64,000 bases of DNA. It comes from Myrica gale (Eukaryota; Streptophyta; Magnoliopsida; Fagales; Myricaceae). Position numbers and translations under genes: made by a program. Below, in pieces: positions 52,411 to 63,995 of the stretch (position 1 is its first letter; each line of letters starts with the position of its first letter). The stretch lies in NCBI GenBank assembly GCA_963930655.1, contig OZ005602.1, positions 7,184,001 through 7,248,000 of the forward strand, written 5' to 3'. Under the pieces are notes generated by a model. That model had not been told where the DNA came from. It saw nothing but the letters and a program-made list of their open reading frames with translations, and ran no database searches.

Positions 52411-53520
52411 CACTACACCAGATTAGACTTTTAGCGACGAATTTTTCAGCGACGAATAAAATTTCGTCGCTGAAAGTAGAGTTTCCGCGACGCAATGTGA
52501 AGTTCGTCGCTGATTTGGAGAACGGAACTCCTTCAGCGACGAACCAAGAAAAACCGTTGCCGAAACCTCCGTTCGAACGAATTACTTCCGTTCGAACTAG
52601 TAGAAAATAAATTATATTAATAAATAATTACACGCAGATTAGTTCGAACAAAATAAGGCAGTTCGAACAAGAGATATTTTCTGTCACAAATTATTTTCGT
52701 CGCAAAACTAAAACGGACCGCTCGAACTGATTGGTCAGTTCGAACAAACTCTTTTCGTCGCCGAATCATAATCTGTTCGAACAAAGTGTTCGGTTCGACC
52801 AAGCAATAGTAGTTCGAACGAGTTAGGAATATGTTCGAACGGGAGACTGGTGTCCATCTGTGATTGGTTAATATAAAGACGCGCCAATTATCATATACGT
52901 GTTTGAACAGACTCGCCGTTCGAACGAAGGTGAATCGTGATACTCTTTTATTGGTGATTGTGAGGCGTTGCAGGCAACGTCTTTTCTTTGCCTGCAACGC
53001 CTGATCTAGTTCGAACGAACGTAACGCGTTCGAACCAGCATACGAAACGTGTCCCTTTATTATTTGTTATTGATTGAGGCGTTGCAGGCAACCTCTTTTT
53101 TTTTCTGCAACGTCTGTCCTTGTTCGAACGTATTGTCATAGTTCGAACGAAAATGCAGGATTCCTCCACATGGCAATTGTGTTACTTTGATTTGTGCCAT
53201 CTGTGCGTAGTTCGTTCGAACAATCGTTTAGTTCGAACGAATGCGAAACGTGGCCCTTTTTTACGCGTCATTGATTTAGGCGTTGCAGGCAACGTCTTTT
53301 CGTTTCCTGCAACGCCTGACTTAGTTCGAACGAGTGTCAAACGTAGTTCGAACGAAAATGCAGGATTCCGCCACATGGCAATTGTGGACCTTTGATTTGT
53401 GCCATTTGTGCGGTATTCGTTCGAACTGAGAGGTGAGTTCGAACGAGTGTCCAATCGTCGTCCCCCTCGCGAACCGTTCTGGTTTGTTTTAAAAGCTAAC
53501 TGTTCGAACCAAGCAGGCGA
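52411..53520. repeat. Left subterminal repeat region of CACTA-2
   Basis: Directly at the end are inverted copies of TTAGCGACGAA. From 52570 to 53510 there are more than 20 copies of the palindrome GTTCGAAC or one-base variants, often in pairs 15-35 bases apart. A GGCGTTGCAGGCAACGTC ... GCCTGCAACGCC hairpin occurs three times (about 52970, 53075, 53278) within larger repeat units of roughly 100-225 bp. In En/Spm, TNPA binds such subterminal motifs, so these are probably the element's own protein-binding sites. Confidence 0.8.
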
Positions 53521-53539
53521 TACTCTTCATAAACTCTTC

Positions 53540-54662
53540 ATAAAAACGGCAGTTTCGTAGCAAACATTTCATTCGATCGGTAGAGGCTTCCATTTTCTCC
53601 ACTCCATTTTCTCATCTTCCTTCCTCAGGTACGTAGGATTTTATTTCATGGTTCGTTATTTTACATAGTGTTCGGTCTTCCACTTCTACTATGAGCATGC
53701 ATTTTGCTTCCTTTCACGTGTATACCGACAACATTTCCTTTTTTAAATACGTATGTTTTTTCTGATCATACCCGAAATGTCAAGAAAGATGCGGTGAAAT
53801 GTGTTCTTCACATGCGTAGTTGACTATATAGAAACCGGCCGAATATTTCATGAATTGGAATCATGTTATCAATGCGTTGTTCATTGTTACTTAAGAATGA
53901 AAATTGCTTCTTCTTCGTATAGTTATGAAATGATCACTCACCTCTCCATTCCATTTTGTTTTGCTCCTTTCCTAACGTAAAGTAGAAATCTTGGATTTGT
54001 GTTTTTTGTTTTTTTTTATTATTTTAATCGAATTTTTGTTGTAAGGTAAGAGTCTCAATAGAATGCTGTTCGGGAGTGTAAGATAGAAGTCCCGATAGAT
54101 GATAGTAAATTTGTGATTTCATTTCGAATTTATTAATTTATTTTTTAATTTAGAATTTTAGTTTAATAAAATAATTACAAAAACTGTCTGCCCACCATTG
54201 AACTAGAATTTTGAAATTTATTTTGATTAAGAAGATATTTTTTTTAAAGTTTTAACCCTATTTTAAAAATATTTTTTAAAAACCCAAATGCCCTGGCACA
54301 TCAAGGGTTTCATGTTATTTTTCAAATTTTTGTATGTTGTATGCTTTATTTTTTCTCTTTAGTTTGTTTAATTTTTATTTTTTAAAACTTTTATTTGATT
54401 TTATTTTAATATGGTAGTTTCTTTGTTAGTTCTTGTTTTTTAATTTCATTGTTTGTTCTTGTTATAAGTTCCTTATGGTTATTATTTACATGTATTTTGT
54501 TTTATTAATTGTCTCCTATGATTAATAACATATTGTAAGATAGTTTTAGATTCTCTATAATTTTATTTAGAAACTTGGTCATTTTTCTATGATTATTTAC
54601 GTAATCAATTTATTATTTATATACGAACTAATTTTAGTTTAAATTATTTTATAGCTTTCAAA
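53540..54662 (+). other. Promoter, 5' UTR and 5' UTR intron of the 354-aa ORF
   Basis: A pyrimidine-rich leader ends CTTCCTCAG at 53628, followed by a strong donor GTACGT. A T-rich stretch ends in acceptor TTTTATAG at 54654, eight bases before the ATG. This resembles a normal plant 5' UTR intron of 1,026 bp. Confidence 0.6.
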
Positions 54663-55727
54663 ATGGCACCAAGAAGACGTGTACCATCATCTTCACAAAC
54701 GGCTCAATCTAGAGAGACGTTATCTGTAGCTCAGCATCAATCATTGATTTACAAGAGACCGGTTGTTATAGAGCGAGTTGTTCGTTTGAGGGATTTCAAT
54801 GAGTTGGAGTATGAAGGTCAGAGCATACAGTCTAACTTTGAGGAAAGAGGATGTGCTCAGTTTCTCGAAACTACTGGTGATGTATACATCGATCTTGTGC
54901 GTGGGTTCTATGCACAAGTTATTACTGTTGATGCTAGTGTTGAAGAGTTGACTATCCAAGTGAGGGGAGTCTTTTTCACTCTATCAGCTAATATTGTTGC
55001 TCAGTTTATTGGATTACTCAGACCCCAGGAGCCGACATACCCGACTATTGGCCCTCCGTTTGACATGACACCAGAAGAAGTGTGGAAGGAAGTTACGGGT
55101 GAAGATATGATTGTGCCATCAACAGTTATATGTCACCGAGATCTGACACCATTCTTTCGGATGCTTCATCTTATCATAGTTTGGGACGTGGCGCCAAAAC
55201 ATCACCGGACCGATCTCAGTTTCGACCGCGGATTCCTTCTCATTATGGTTGCGCGTCGGACTCCGATTGATCTCCCAGCTCTTGTTGTGCAGCAGATACT
55301 TCGAGATGCATGGTATACATCCGAACGGGATAATCTCCCACATGGGTTGCTGATCTCGCGCATGTTGGTAGCTGCTGGTGTTCCTATTTTGCACGATGAG
55401 AAGATACGGTCTCCAATTGGGCCAATATGTCGTAGTACGTTCAGTCGCAGTGCAGCTCATCTTCCTCATGCTGGAGCACATGCTGTTGGAGACATTGGTG
55501 CAGATGAGGATGCCATGGACGCCATGGATGCCGGACTGCCTCCTCGTACCCATCCTACACGACGTGGTAGATCATTCGCTTTCGAGGGTGGTCAAAGCTC
55601 CTCGAGCCAAGACGAGCGTCCTCCATGGATGAGCATGCTGGTGAATGAGATTGCATCGCGGATGGACAACCGGTTTGACAAAATTGAAGAGGAGATCCGT
55701 GAACTAAGGAAGGAGCGAGACACTTGA
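54663..55727 (+). CDS. Putative plant transposon protein, intact 354-aa ORF
   Basis: Uninterrupted from ATG 54663 to TGA 55725-55727. It begins MAPRRRVPSSSQTAQ, contains VYIDLVRGFYAQVITVDA and GVFFTLSANIVAQFIGL followed by a region with HLIIVWDVAPKHHRTDLSF, a pattern I know from the plant-specific 'putative plant transposon protein' domain (Pfam PF20167) whose function is unknown. A basic, Gly/Ser-rich linker and a C-terminal coiled coil (NRFDKIEEEIRELRKERD) follow. It occupies the place where the TNP2 catalytic part would be expected. Neighbouring CACTA genes are frameshifted while this one is open, which suggests later arrival or selection. Confidence 0.75.
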   Translation: MAPRRRVPSSSQTAQSRETLSVAQHQSLIYKRPVVIERVVRLRDFNELEYEGQSIQSNFEERGCAQFLETTGDVYIDLVRGFYAQVITVDASVEELTIQVRGVFFTLSANIVAQFIGLLRPQEPTYPTIGPPFDMTPEEVWKEVTGEDMIVPSTVICHRDLTPFFRMLHLIIVWDVAPKHHRTDLSFDRGFLLIMVARRTPIDLPALVVQQILRDAWYTSERDNLPHGLLISRMLVAAGVPILHDEKIRSPIGPICRSTFSRSAAHLPHAGAHAVGDIGADEDAMDAMDAGLPPRTHPTRRGRSFAFEGGQSSSSQDERPPWMSMLVNEIASRMDNRFDKIEEEIRELRKERDT

Positions 55728-56069
55728 TCATTTAATATTGTAGCATTTTGTGACACAGTGACACTGTATTATGTTTTAATTATGTCGTGTTTACCGTATG
55801 CTTTTATTATGACTATGCTTGAAGACATTGAGATATTATGTATTAATGTTTGTTATGCTATTATGATGACATTTGAGGTCTTTTATGTTATTATAATCAC
55901 TCACTATGGTCGGTGTTTTTATATCAAACTCTATCGTTTCTTTCTGTGATCAATTAAATTATAAACATATACTACATTATGTCTATAGCTGAAATTTTTA
56001 AATCCACTACATTCGTATACGAAAAACTAACAAAAGAAAATATTATCTATACTATATATATAATATTCA

Positions 56070-57981
56070 TATATGCGAGAATATTCTTGGTACGTTGTTG
56101 AATATCGAGGGTAAGACGAAGGATACCGTGAACTCTCGAAAAGATTTAGCTATGATGAAGGTGAAGAGGGATTTACATCTACAACCTCGTGGTCAATCCT
56201 ATGTTATGCCGCATGCATGTTATACCTTAACAAAGAAAGAGAGGGTTGAATTTTGTAATTGGGTGAGAAATGTAAAGTTTCCTGATGGGTATGCTTCTAA
56301 CATCTCACGTTGTGTAAAAGAGAAGGAAGGTAAAATCACTGGAATGAAAAGCCACGATTGTCACGTATTTCTACAGCGTCTACTTCCAGTTGCGATTCGT
56401 GGTTATTTGAGCAAAGATGTCCGTGTTGCAATAACGGAGTTGAGCCTTTTTTTTCAGGGATTTATCTTCACGTACATTGAATATTGATGTCTTGAGGCGT
56501 TTAGATGAAGATATTGGTATGATCCTATGTAAGTTGGAGAGAATATTTCCACCTTCATTCTTTGATGTAATGGTTCATTTGGATGTACACCTACCTCGTG
56601 AAGCTATTCTTGCTGGTCCAGTACAATATCGGTGAATGTATCCAATGGAGCGGTTTTTGGGGAGACTTAAAAGATTTGCACGCAATAAAGCACACGCAGA
56701 GGGGTCAATCGCTGAGGCATATGTGGATTACGAGTGTCTGACATTTTGTTCTATGTATCTTGGTGGTGTTGAAACACGTTTTAACAGAGGGGACAGAAAT
56801 ATTGTTGGACGAAATGAGCATTCTGATAAGTTCAGTATTTTTTCACAAGATGTCAGGCCATTAGGAGCTGAAGCAGGATATGATTTGTTTGGAGCAGAGT
56901 TTAAAAAAGCTAGATGGTACGTGTTGAACAATTGCTCTGAGATTGATTCATACCTGAAGTAAGTTTCATTTTTCATCTTTTATATTAGTATTTTTCATTT
57001 TTAATTTCATTACGCACATTTTCACTGATTAATGGTATAGCTATAGTGAGCATATTGACATTCTAAAGAGACAAACTTCTGGAAATGTCGAGAATTAGCA
57101 TGAAGAGGAATTTCCGGAATGGTTCAAGAAACGTGTATGAATTCTTAATTATTCTATTTATATTGATATTATTTCGTAAGGTTTGTTTGCCATGTACTTG
57201 TGATAATGTTTTGATTTCATGATTATAAATTAACAACTTGCGTGATGAAAATCCCTCGAATGTGCACGATGATTTATATGCATTAGCATGTGGTCCTGAT
57301 TAACGTGCTAAACGATACTCTGGATGTATCGTCGGAGGGGTTAGGTATCACACTACGGACAGAGAACAATGCCGTAAAACTCAAAATAGTGGAGTAGTTG
57401 TTCCGGGGGATCATGATGAGAAAGATATTAATTTTTACGGTGTGGTGAATGATATCTTTGCGTTGCGCTATTTACGAGGGAATGTTGTATACTTATTCAA
57501 GTGTGACTGGTGGGATGTAGAAAAACAGAATGTAGGTATATGCACAGATTCACACTTTACAAGTGTGAACACATCCCGCAAATGGTATCAAAATGATCCA
57601 TTCATACTTTGTAGTCAAGCTAATCAAGTGTTTTATTTACCTGATACTGACTTGGGTGGTCACTGGCGGGTGGTTCAAAAACTTGGTCATAGAAACATTT
57701 ATGATATTCCTGAAGTGGTACAGAGTGGTGACAAAGAAATTGAAGAGGCAATACAGAATGAAGCATATCAAGAAACTGAGTCTTTTCAGCTGTTTGTAGA
57801 TTTTGGGGATTATGATTTGATCCCGTTGCATAGAAATGATGTTAAACCCGAAACTGTAAATGCCTCAACCGAAGTAGAGGAAATGGTTGAAGAAGATGAC
57901 TTTATAGATGATGAAAGCGACGAGGAAGAAGCCACCACCGATGAGGAAGAAAGTTTGTTCATTTCTACTGAGGATGACTAG
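56070..57981 (+). pseudogene. TNP2 C-terminal remnant (DUF4218 and DUF4216 regions)
   Basis: Starts abruptly in ICENILGTLLNIEGKTKD; no Transposase_21/DDE part upstream. Continues QPRGQSYVMPHACYTLTKKE, then HDCHVFLQRLLPVAIRGYL. A one-base shift in the T run at about 56450 and a TGA at 56634 (where YRWMYPMER is expected) break the frame, then MYPMERFLGRLKRF, CSMYLGGVETRFNRGD, and after more stops near 57097 and 57300 the DUF4216 part VVPGDHDEKDINFYGVV, LFKCDWWDV (open frame 57442-57981), ending with an acidic tail. Introns seem to lie at about 56961-57040 and 57136-57230. Confidence 0.8.
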
Positions 57982-58030
57982 TCCGCCGATGATACAAATT
58001 GATTGTGTTTAAATTTGTCAGGTTAGCATC

Positions 58031-59580
58031 ATGGCGATAGGTGGAAAACGTCACCGATCCGCTCTTACCATTTCATCAAGCAATGCAGAGTCTTCCCAAC
58101 CTATGCAGTCGACACCAGGTACAACTCCAAGGGTGTCTGGTGAGACACCTTTGAGCAGTGCTCCTCTAGCACAGAGTAGTGTGGCCTGTAAGTACTTTGT
58201 ACTCTATACTATTTTTAAATAGATTAATTTAGACTATGGATGAACATAGGTTTTAAGCTGGTAATTTATCTTGTATTATATTTGTAGCAACTACACCTGC
58301 CAAACGAGAACGTGGAAAGTCGAGAGGAGTAACTTTTGCTAAAGTGCGTGCGAGTGTAAGATACCAGTCAGTATAGCCGATGGGCGCCGCGGCACAGATG
58401 GTGATGAATCTAGTCGTCTTGCGACATTGATTGGAACACTTGTTCGAATGCATGCTCCATTTGGTATGCCGACCTGGGCAAAAGTTCCAAATTCTGTGAA
58501 AGAGTATATCAGAGAGCGCGTATTGGTATGTATTTAATTGTTTAATTACATCAATCTCATATATATTACTAATTTCTTTTTATGTTTTTCTTTTTACAGG
58601 ATGACTTCGACCTCAATTATGATCGACAGGAAGATAGAGAAACTGTGAACTCTATAATGATTGCGGCTTTCAAAAATCACAAGGCGAAACTACATAAACA
58701 TTTTAAGAAGTTTGAGAGTAAGGATGAAGCTTTGCAACATCCTTATGTCGATACGTCTCAAGAAAACTGGATTGCATGTTGTGAGCTCTTCTCCCAACCT
58801 ACTTATCAGGTAATTGTTTCATGAAAAACAACAACATTTTTTTTTAATGATAAGCAAATTATGGAGATTATTTCATTTGCAGGAGCGTAGTCAAATTAAT
58901 ACCAATAATAGATCGAAATTGAAGGTGCACCACACTGGAGGTTGTAGACCATTTGTTTGGCATAGAAAGAAATTGGTAAGTATATTAAATAATTATTACC
59001 ACATTTTATTTTCATTGATTTAATAAATTTTTTTTAATTATGAATTGTATAGCAAGACTCTGAGGGTGGAACACCAACAACTGCAGATTTATACAGTAAG
59101 ACACATCATAAAAAAAATGGCGAAGGATGGGTCTCTGATGCTGCTAGAGAAAATTATGTAAGTAAATTTTGTCATATTATTTTCTAAAGTTAGTCTATTT
59201 AGATTAATACAATCCATAATTTAGTTTTATGATTGTAGGAGAAGATGGTTGAGATCCAATCCCAATCAACCATAGAGTCAGAAGCACCAAAAGATGTTGA
59301 CGTTTTTACTCAAGTGCTTGGGAAAAAACCTGGCTATGTGAGAGGTTTAGGTCACTCCGTTAAACCTATTATTGCCTCATCATCTTCTATGTCCATACAA
59401 AGGGATCCCGAGCTTCTTCGTGAGTTAGAGGCAGCTAAAGCTACCATAGAAGAGTTGAAGTCAAGGCAGAGCGAGTATGATGTCTTAAAAAACCAACAAG
59501 TAGAAATGCAGGAGGCGCAAAGGCAAATTCAAGAGCAACTTGAACTACTTAAGACACTATTTGCACAACGAGGATCATAG
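58031..59580 (+). pseudogene. TNPA-like / Transposase_24 gene with one apparent frameshift
   Basis: Six exons fit: 58031-58187, 58288-58525, 58600-58809, 58883-58975, 59053-59157 and 59239-59580 (stop TAG), all with GT-AG borders. Motifs: RLATLIGTLVRMHAPFGMP, WAKVPNSVKEYIRERV, NWIACCELFSQPTYQERSQ, and a C-terminal coiled coil (LRELEAAKATIEELKSRQ). This is the plant Ptta/En/Spm family (PF03004), the probable DNA-binding partner protein of CACTA elements. Exon 2 changes frame between KVRASV and SIADGRRG (about 58350-58366), so unless that is a micro-intron the gene is broken. Everything else is open. Confidence 0.7.
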
Positions 59581-59839
59581 GTAGGACTTCATTGGCAAAT
59601 GATGAGTTTTTGAGACATTTTGTGTTATTTTGAAACAGTTTATTACATCTTAATTTATGTTAACTAGATACACATATTTTACTTCATCTTGGATTTGTGT
59701 ATTGAAGTATTTGTAATTTGAGAATGATAAACATGTTGAAGAATGTATTATAAGTTTGTGTTGGTTGAGAGGTTGCTTAAATATTGGATTTGGTGTTTGT
59801 AAATTGAGAACATCAGGTTTATTGGGAGCTGCTGTAAAA

Positions 59840-60413
59840 AGATAACACGTTCGAACTGCATATCGAACGGGTAATTCGTTCAAACACACACAACTCGTTC
59901 GAACATCATAGACTTTTAGCGACGGGAAAATTTCGTAACGAAAGAATAACGAACTATTGTTCGAACAGTCATGTCTCGTTCGAACCAGAATCTTGTTCGA
60001 ACGTGAAGTGGGTTCGAACGAACTTTGTGACGAATTACGAATTCGTCGTTGCACATGTCTGTAACTGCAACGATAATTGTCGTCGCAAAAACGTTTGTTC
60101 GAACGAAATGTCTCGTTCGAACATGAATCAGCGACGACATGTTCGTCACAAAAGGTTAATTGTGGTCACCTATCAGCGACGAAAATTTGCTTTAGCGACG
60201 AAATTTTCTACTTATCCGCGACGAAAAGAATTTCGTCGCTGAAGGTTGTGTTTTTGCGTCGGGTCCACAATTCCGTCGCGGATAACTTTCTGCGACGGCG
60301 TTTCAGCGACGACTTTGCGACGAAAAAAAGTCGTCGCTGAAGACCTTTAGCGACGAAACAGGTACTTTCAGTGACAAAAAATTTCGCCACTGAAAGTAAA
60401 AAATGTTGCAGTG
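59840..60413. repeat. Right subterminal repeat region of CACTA-2
   Basis: About nine GTTCGAAC-type motifs (59845-60125), then about a dozen TAGCGACGAA or inverted TTCGTCGCTGAA units up to the terminus at 60413, mirroring the left end. Confidence 0.8.
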
Positions 60414-60416
60414 ATA

Positions 60417-61515
60417 TATGTAAAATGGGTTAAATACATTATTGACATTTCGATCTATAATTTAACTGAGGATACAAAGTGAAAAATCATGTTTAAACCC
60501 TATTAACACCTATAGGAGTAGAATATGTTCTTCCCCTCTATTTGAAAATTCAAACGGAATTACGTCAACAATAAAACACTAACACGAAGTATATAAGATT
60601 AGTAGTTAAAGTGCGTAATATATCAAAGCGGATAATTGAGAGTAGAATGTGTCAAACCTCATGTAGCTTATTGGTGAAAAATGTATATATCCCCCCTTTA
60701 GATATGTGAGCTACGTACGTACCTGTACCTGATTTTACGTGATATAGACGAGACAATCAGGTCACATGAGAAAATTATTAATCTTTCATTATTTACTCCA
60801 TAGATCTTTTAAAGAATTACTTCATCTGCGGAGGATAAAGATAGAATCTTATTCTATATATATCTTGAAACTAACACCAATAAAATTTGTAGTAATTAAG
60901 AGAAAAATTATCTGTTAGACTTTCACAAATTGTGAGGGTTCAGGTCTCTCTATCCCCCGAAAGGCCCGTTTAACTGTAAATGAAGTAATTAAGCTGCATG
61001 TTTCTAATTTAGTTTGGCTTACTAGGATTTTAATTAAATCTGGTATGTTCGTTAACTGCACTAAACAAGTTTGAAGCCCGATTATGCATGTAGTTTAACA
61101 AGCTTCAACACATCAACTTTGGCTTGTTAAGCTCGTGAACATAAAGTAAGGGAAATCTTCACTTTTAGCTCCCAAATTTCAACTAAACGTCAATTATAGG
61201 TTTGATCTACAAAAAAGGTCATATTTAGCCCCTCTAAACTATTAAAATTCATCAATGTTTGCCCTCTCATAAGATTAACATTTAATATTATACTACATAA
61301 CATATTTTCTGTATATTTCAACCTGAGCACCCGGAAATTGACTCAATGGAGGAAACTCAAGTCTTTTATGTGTAGGAAATCAGTGCAGGGAAAGTGAGAA
61401 GCTTATAATGATGATTGTACACTTAAATTATCAGCTTAGAGGGACGTTGTTCACACCTTTTATCTGTTACAAAGAAAACACATAGAGCAGTGAATGAGTT
61501 GGGTGCATGGCCCCT
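60417..61515. other. Intergenic sequence
   Basis: No gene recognised. A TAGCTCCCAAATTTCAAC stretch at about 61168 resembles subterminal sequence of plant MITEs without a matching end. Confidence 0.35.
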
Positions 61516-61730
61516 TGTTAGAATATTCTGACTATTCTCTCACATGTTGATTTGGTTCCTTGACATATTCTCTAATATGCTGATTTGATTGTTGTTTTTA
61601 TTCTAATTTTATTTATTGTATTCCTTTTGTGATTTGACCCTATTCACCTATAAATAGGTCTTTCTTTGTACAATTTATTTATATAGAAATATAATATTTT
61701 CACACTTCTTCTCCCTTCTCTTTTTCTTCA
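61516..61730 (+). repeat. 5' LTR of the copia element (215 bp)
   Basis: Starts TGTTAGAATATTCTGACT and ends TTTTTCTTCA. It contains a TATA-like CTATAAATAG at about 61648-61657, probably its promoter. The partner LTR is outside the window, so the left limit rests on the TG start. Confidence 0.8.
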
Positions 61731-61748
61731 TGGTATCAGAGCTACAGA
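61731..61748 (+). promoter_or_regulatory. Primer binding site of the copia element
   Basis: TGGTATCAGAGCTACAGA directly after the LTR; the first 12 bases are complementary to the 3' end of plant initiator tRNA-Met, the usual copia primer. Confidence 0.85.
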
Positions 61749-62289
61749 CTTGTGGTCTGTAAGATCCTTCTAGTGTCTTTCCGACAATTTTTCGGCGTTC
61801 TTCCGGCGAATTTTCGGTGCTCTTTATTGTGAAGGTAGCTACTGTTTGGAGTTCTTTTCAGCCTTTCTGCAGTCCAATCTGGACCAGTAAGCCCAAAAAC
61901 AGATTTGCAAGGTACGAGACTTTCTCTCGTGAAAGAACCTATGTCGTTCTCTGCCTCACGCGTTGTCGCCTCTCTCGACTTCGCACTGTTTCGGTTGTTG
62001 ATTCACCAAGGTACCCGTACCATTGGAAATCTCTTTCAGAGAAGAATTCAACGTCGCTGAGAACACCGCCATTCGACTTAACACCCGCCCGCACGCGCCG
62101 CCAGAATTTATTTCGCGTCGTCCATGCGCAGTACCTCTTGTCCTCAGTCCACGTCAACTCAGTGGCACGTCACTTTGACCGCTAATTGGTTGGCGTTGCC
62201 CGTTGACTTTTTGCCCAACATGTGCTTCCTACTCAGTTTTTCGTCATGATTTCATTTTTGCACTCTGTTTTAGCATTTGAAGCTTCAAT

Positions 62290-63400
62290 ATGTCTCAATA
62301 TGCATCTAACCTCGATTCGATTGTTCGTCCTATTGATGTAATGTTAGATGGCTCTAATTATAGTATGTGGACCCAAAATATGGAAGTTTTCTTGAAAGGT
62401 CGTCGATTTTGGTGTTATGTGACTGGAGCAATACCTGAACCAGTCAAGAAGCAAGATGAGAAAGAAGAGGCATTTGCAACTCGTCTGGAAGAATGTGACA
62501 GTATTCATTACAAGATATTGTCCTGGTTCATTAACACTTTTATTCCGTCCATCAATAGTCTTCTTCCAAGACTTGGGAATGCTGCAGTTACGTGGGATTT
62601 TCTGGCCATGCGATATAATTGCACCAATGATGCTTCCTTGGAGTTGACATGAATGAAGTTGAGCCACTGTCCACATATTATTAAAATATGATTATGTGCA
62701 TGAAGTGTGCAGTTCAACTTGAAACTAAATTGTATCAGATGAGGCAAGAACCAATTCAGTCTATTGCTGATTTCTATTCTCAGACTAATTATATTTAGGA
62801 ACAGTTGTCTGCTACAGATCCAAAATTGGAATGTTCTAAAGACATTCAAACCTTTGATGTCTGGCTTGATCGACGAAATTTTATGTACTTCATGATGGCT
62901 CTTCGGGATGATTTTGAATCTACTCAAGCCTCTCTTCTTCACCGTTAGCCACTTCCGTCTGGATGCTGGAGTCTTTGAACTCATATCTGAGGAAACTCGT
63001 CATTCCACTATGAAGCTACAGTCACCTGATATGGTCCTTGCCACTACTTCTCGTGGTACTCCTTCATCAGCCGCCGATCGTTCTTCTTCCAAGACTGGAT
63101 TTTGCAAGTGTTGTAAACGTAATGGCCACATCATCGATGAATGCTGCAAGTTCAAGTCCTATAAACAGCAACAAGCTTCTCAGACTGCTGTGGTCGCCTC
63201 TTCTGCTCATTCTGCACCCGAGTCTCCATCTGAGTCCACTTCTCTCACTGCAGCTGAAGTAAAGGACTTAATTCACCAGGTTTTGTACCAATCCTCCACT
63301 GCCTTGTCCGTTACCACATGTAAATCTCAGTGGTTTTTTTCTAGACTTTGCTTGCTGCAATCATATGACATATGATTCCACCATTTTCTCTCATAAAACT
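62290..63400 (+). pseudogene. copia gag pseudogene
   Basis: Starts MSQYASNLDSIVRPIDVML followed by DGSNYSMWTQNMEVFLKG (DUF4219/UBN2-like gag) in an open frame to 62652, where a TGA interrupts. Shifts follow, and from 62908 the nucleocapsid part has a CCHC knuckle CKCCKRNGHIIDEC and a Ser-rich linker. Confidence 0.82.
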
Positions 63401-63995
63401 GCTCTCTCTCCCATTCCTGCCATATACACAGCCGATGGTTCCCATATGCCTGTTAGCCATGTAGGATCTATTTCTACTTCTACATTATCTATTTGTGACA
63501 CTTACCTTGTGCCTAAATTATCTTTAAATCTCCTTTCCGTTGGACAACTTTGTGAGTCAGTTCTTGCCATGCGATTCTCTAACACGAGTGTTGATGTACA
63601 GGATTCACAGACGGGTCAGCTGCTTGGGACAGGCCGTAAAGTTGGACATCTTTTCGAGCTCACATCTCTGCACCTTCCTTCCTCGCCTACATTCTTGGCT
63701 GCTCTCACTGCCACCTCCAGTTTATGGCACTCTCGGTTGGGTCATGCCTCACTTCCCCGTGTCCAGCTCTTGACTTCTCAGGGTCATTTAGGTTCAGTTC
63801 ATTTTCAGTCTTTTGATTGTGTTTCTTGTCATCTTGGAAAACAGACACATTTATCATTCAATAAAAATGACTCATTTTCTTCTGCACCTTTTGACTTAAT
63901 CCATTATGATATTTGGGGTCCTGCCCTAATTCCGACTGAAAGGGGATCTCGCTATTTTGTTATTTTTGTAGATGATTACAATCGTTATACTTGAC
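63340..63995 (+). pseudogene. copia pol, protease to integrase start
   Basis: The protease site reads LDFACCNHMT where LDSACCNHMT is usual, so the catalytic Asp is kept but the next Ser is Phe. Then YLVPKLSLNLLSVGQLC, the GAG-pre-integrase region LWHSRLGHASL with CVSCHLGKQTH, and the integrase start FDLIHYDIWGPA with FVIFVDDYNRYT. A TGA at 63993-63995 stands where Trp is usual. Continues beyond the window. Confidence 0.82.

Larger units (their letters stand above)
52411..60413 (+). mobile_element. Full-ended CACTA element CACTA-2 (8.0 kb)
   Basis: Left terminus CACTACACCAGATTAG and right terminus AAAATGTTGCAGTG (complement CACTGCAACA) are CACTA-type ends. The 3-bp duplication ATA occurs on both sides (52408-52410, 60414-60416). 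Both subterminal regions hold TAGCGACGAA and GTTCGAAC repeats. Inside, in order and all on the + strand: a 354-codon ORF with a 5' UTR intron, a TNP2 remnant without its catalytic domain, and a multi-exon TNPA/Transposase_24-type gene. Without a DDE transposase it should be non-autonomous. Confidence 0.88.

Noticed and set aside
52617-53454. Frames rich in Phe-Val-Arg-Thr on both strands
   Set aside because: Translations of GTTCGAAC repeats in the CACTA subterminal region.
60003-60390. Coding frames near the right CACTA end
   Set aside because: Made of TAGCGACGAA repeats, no protein family.
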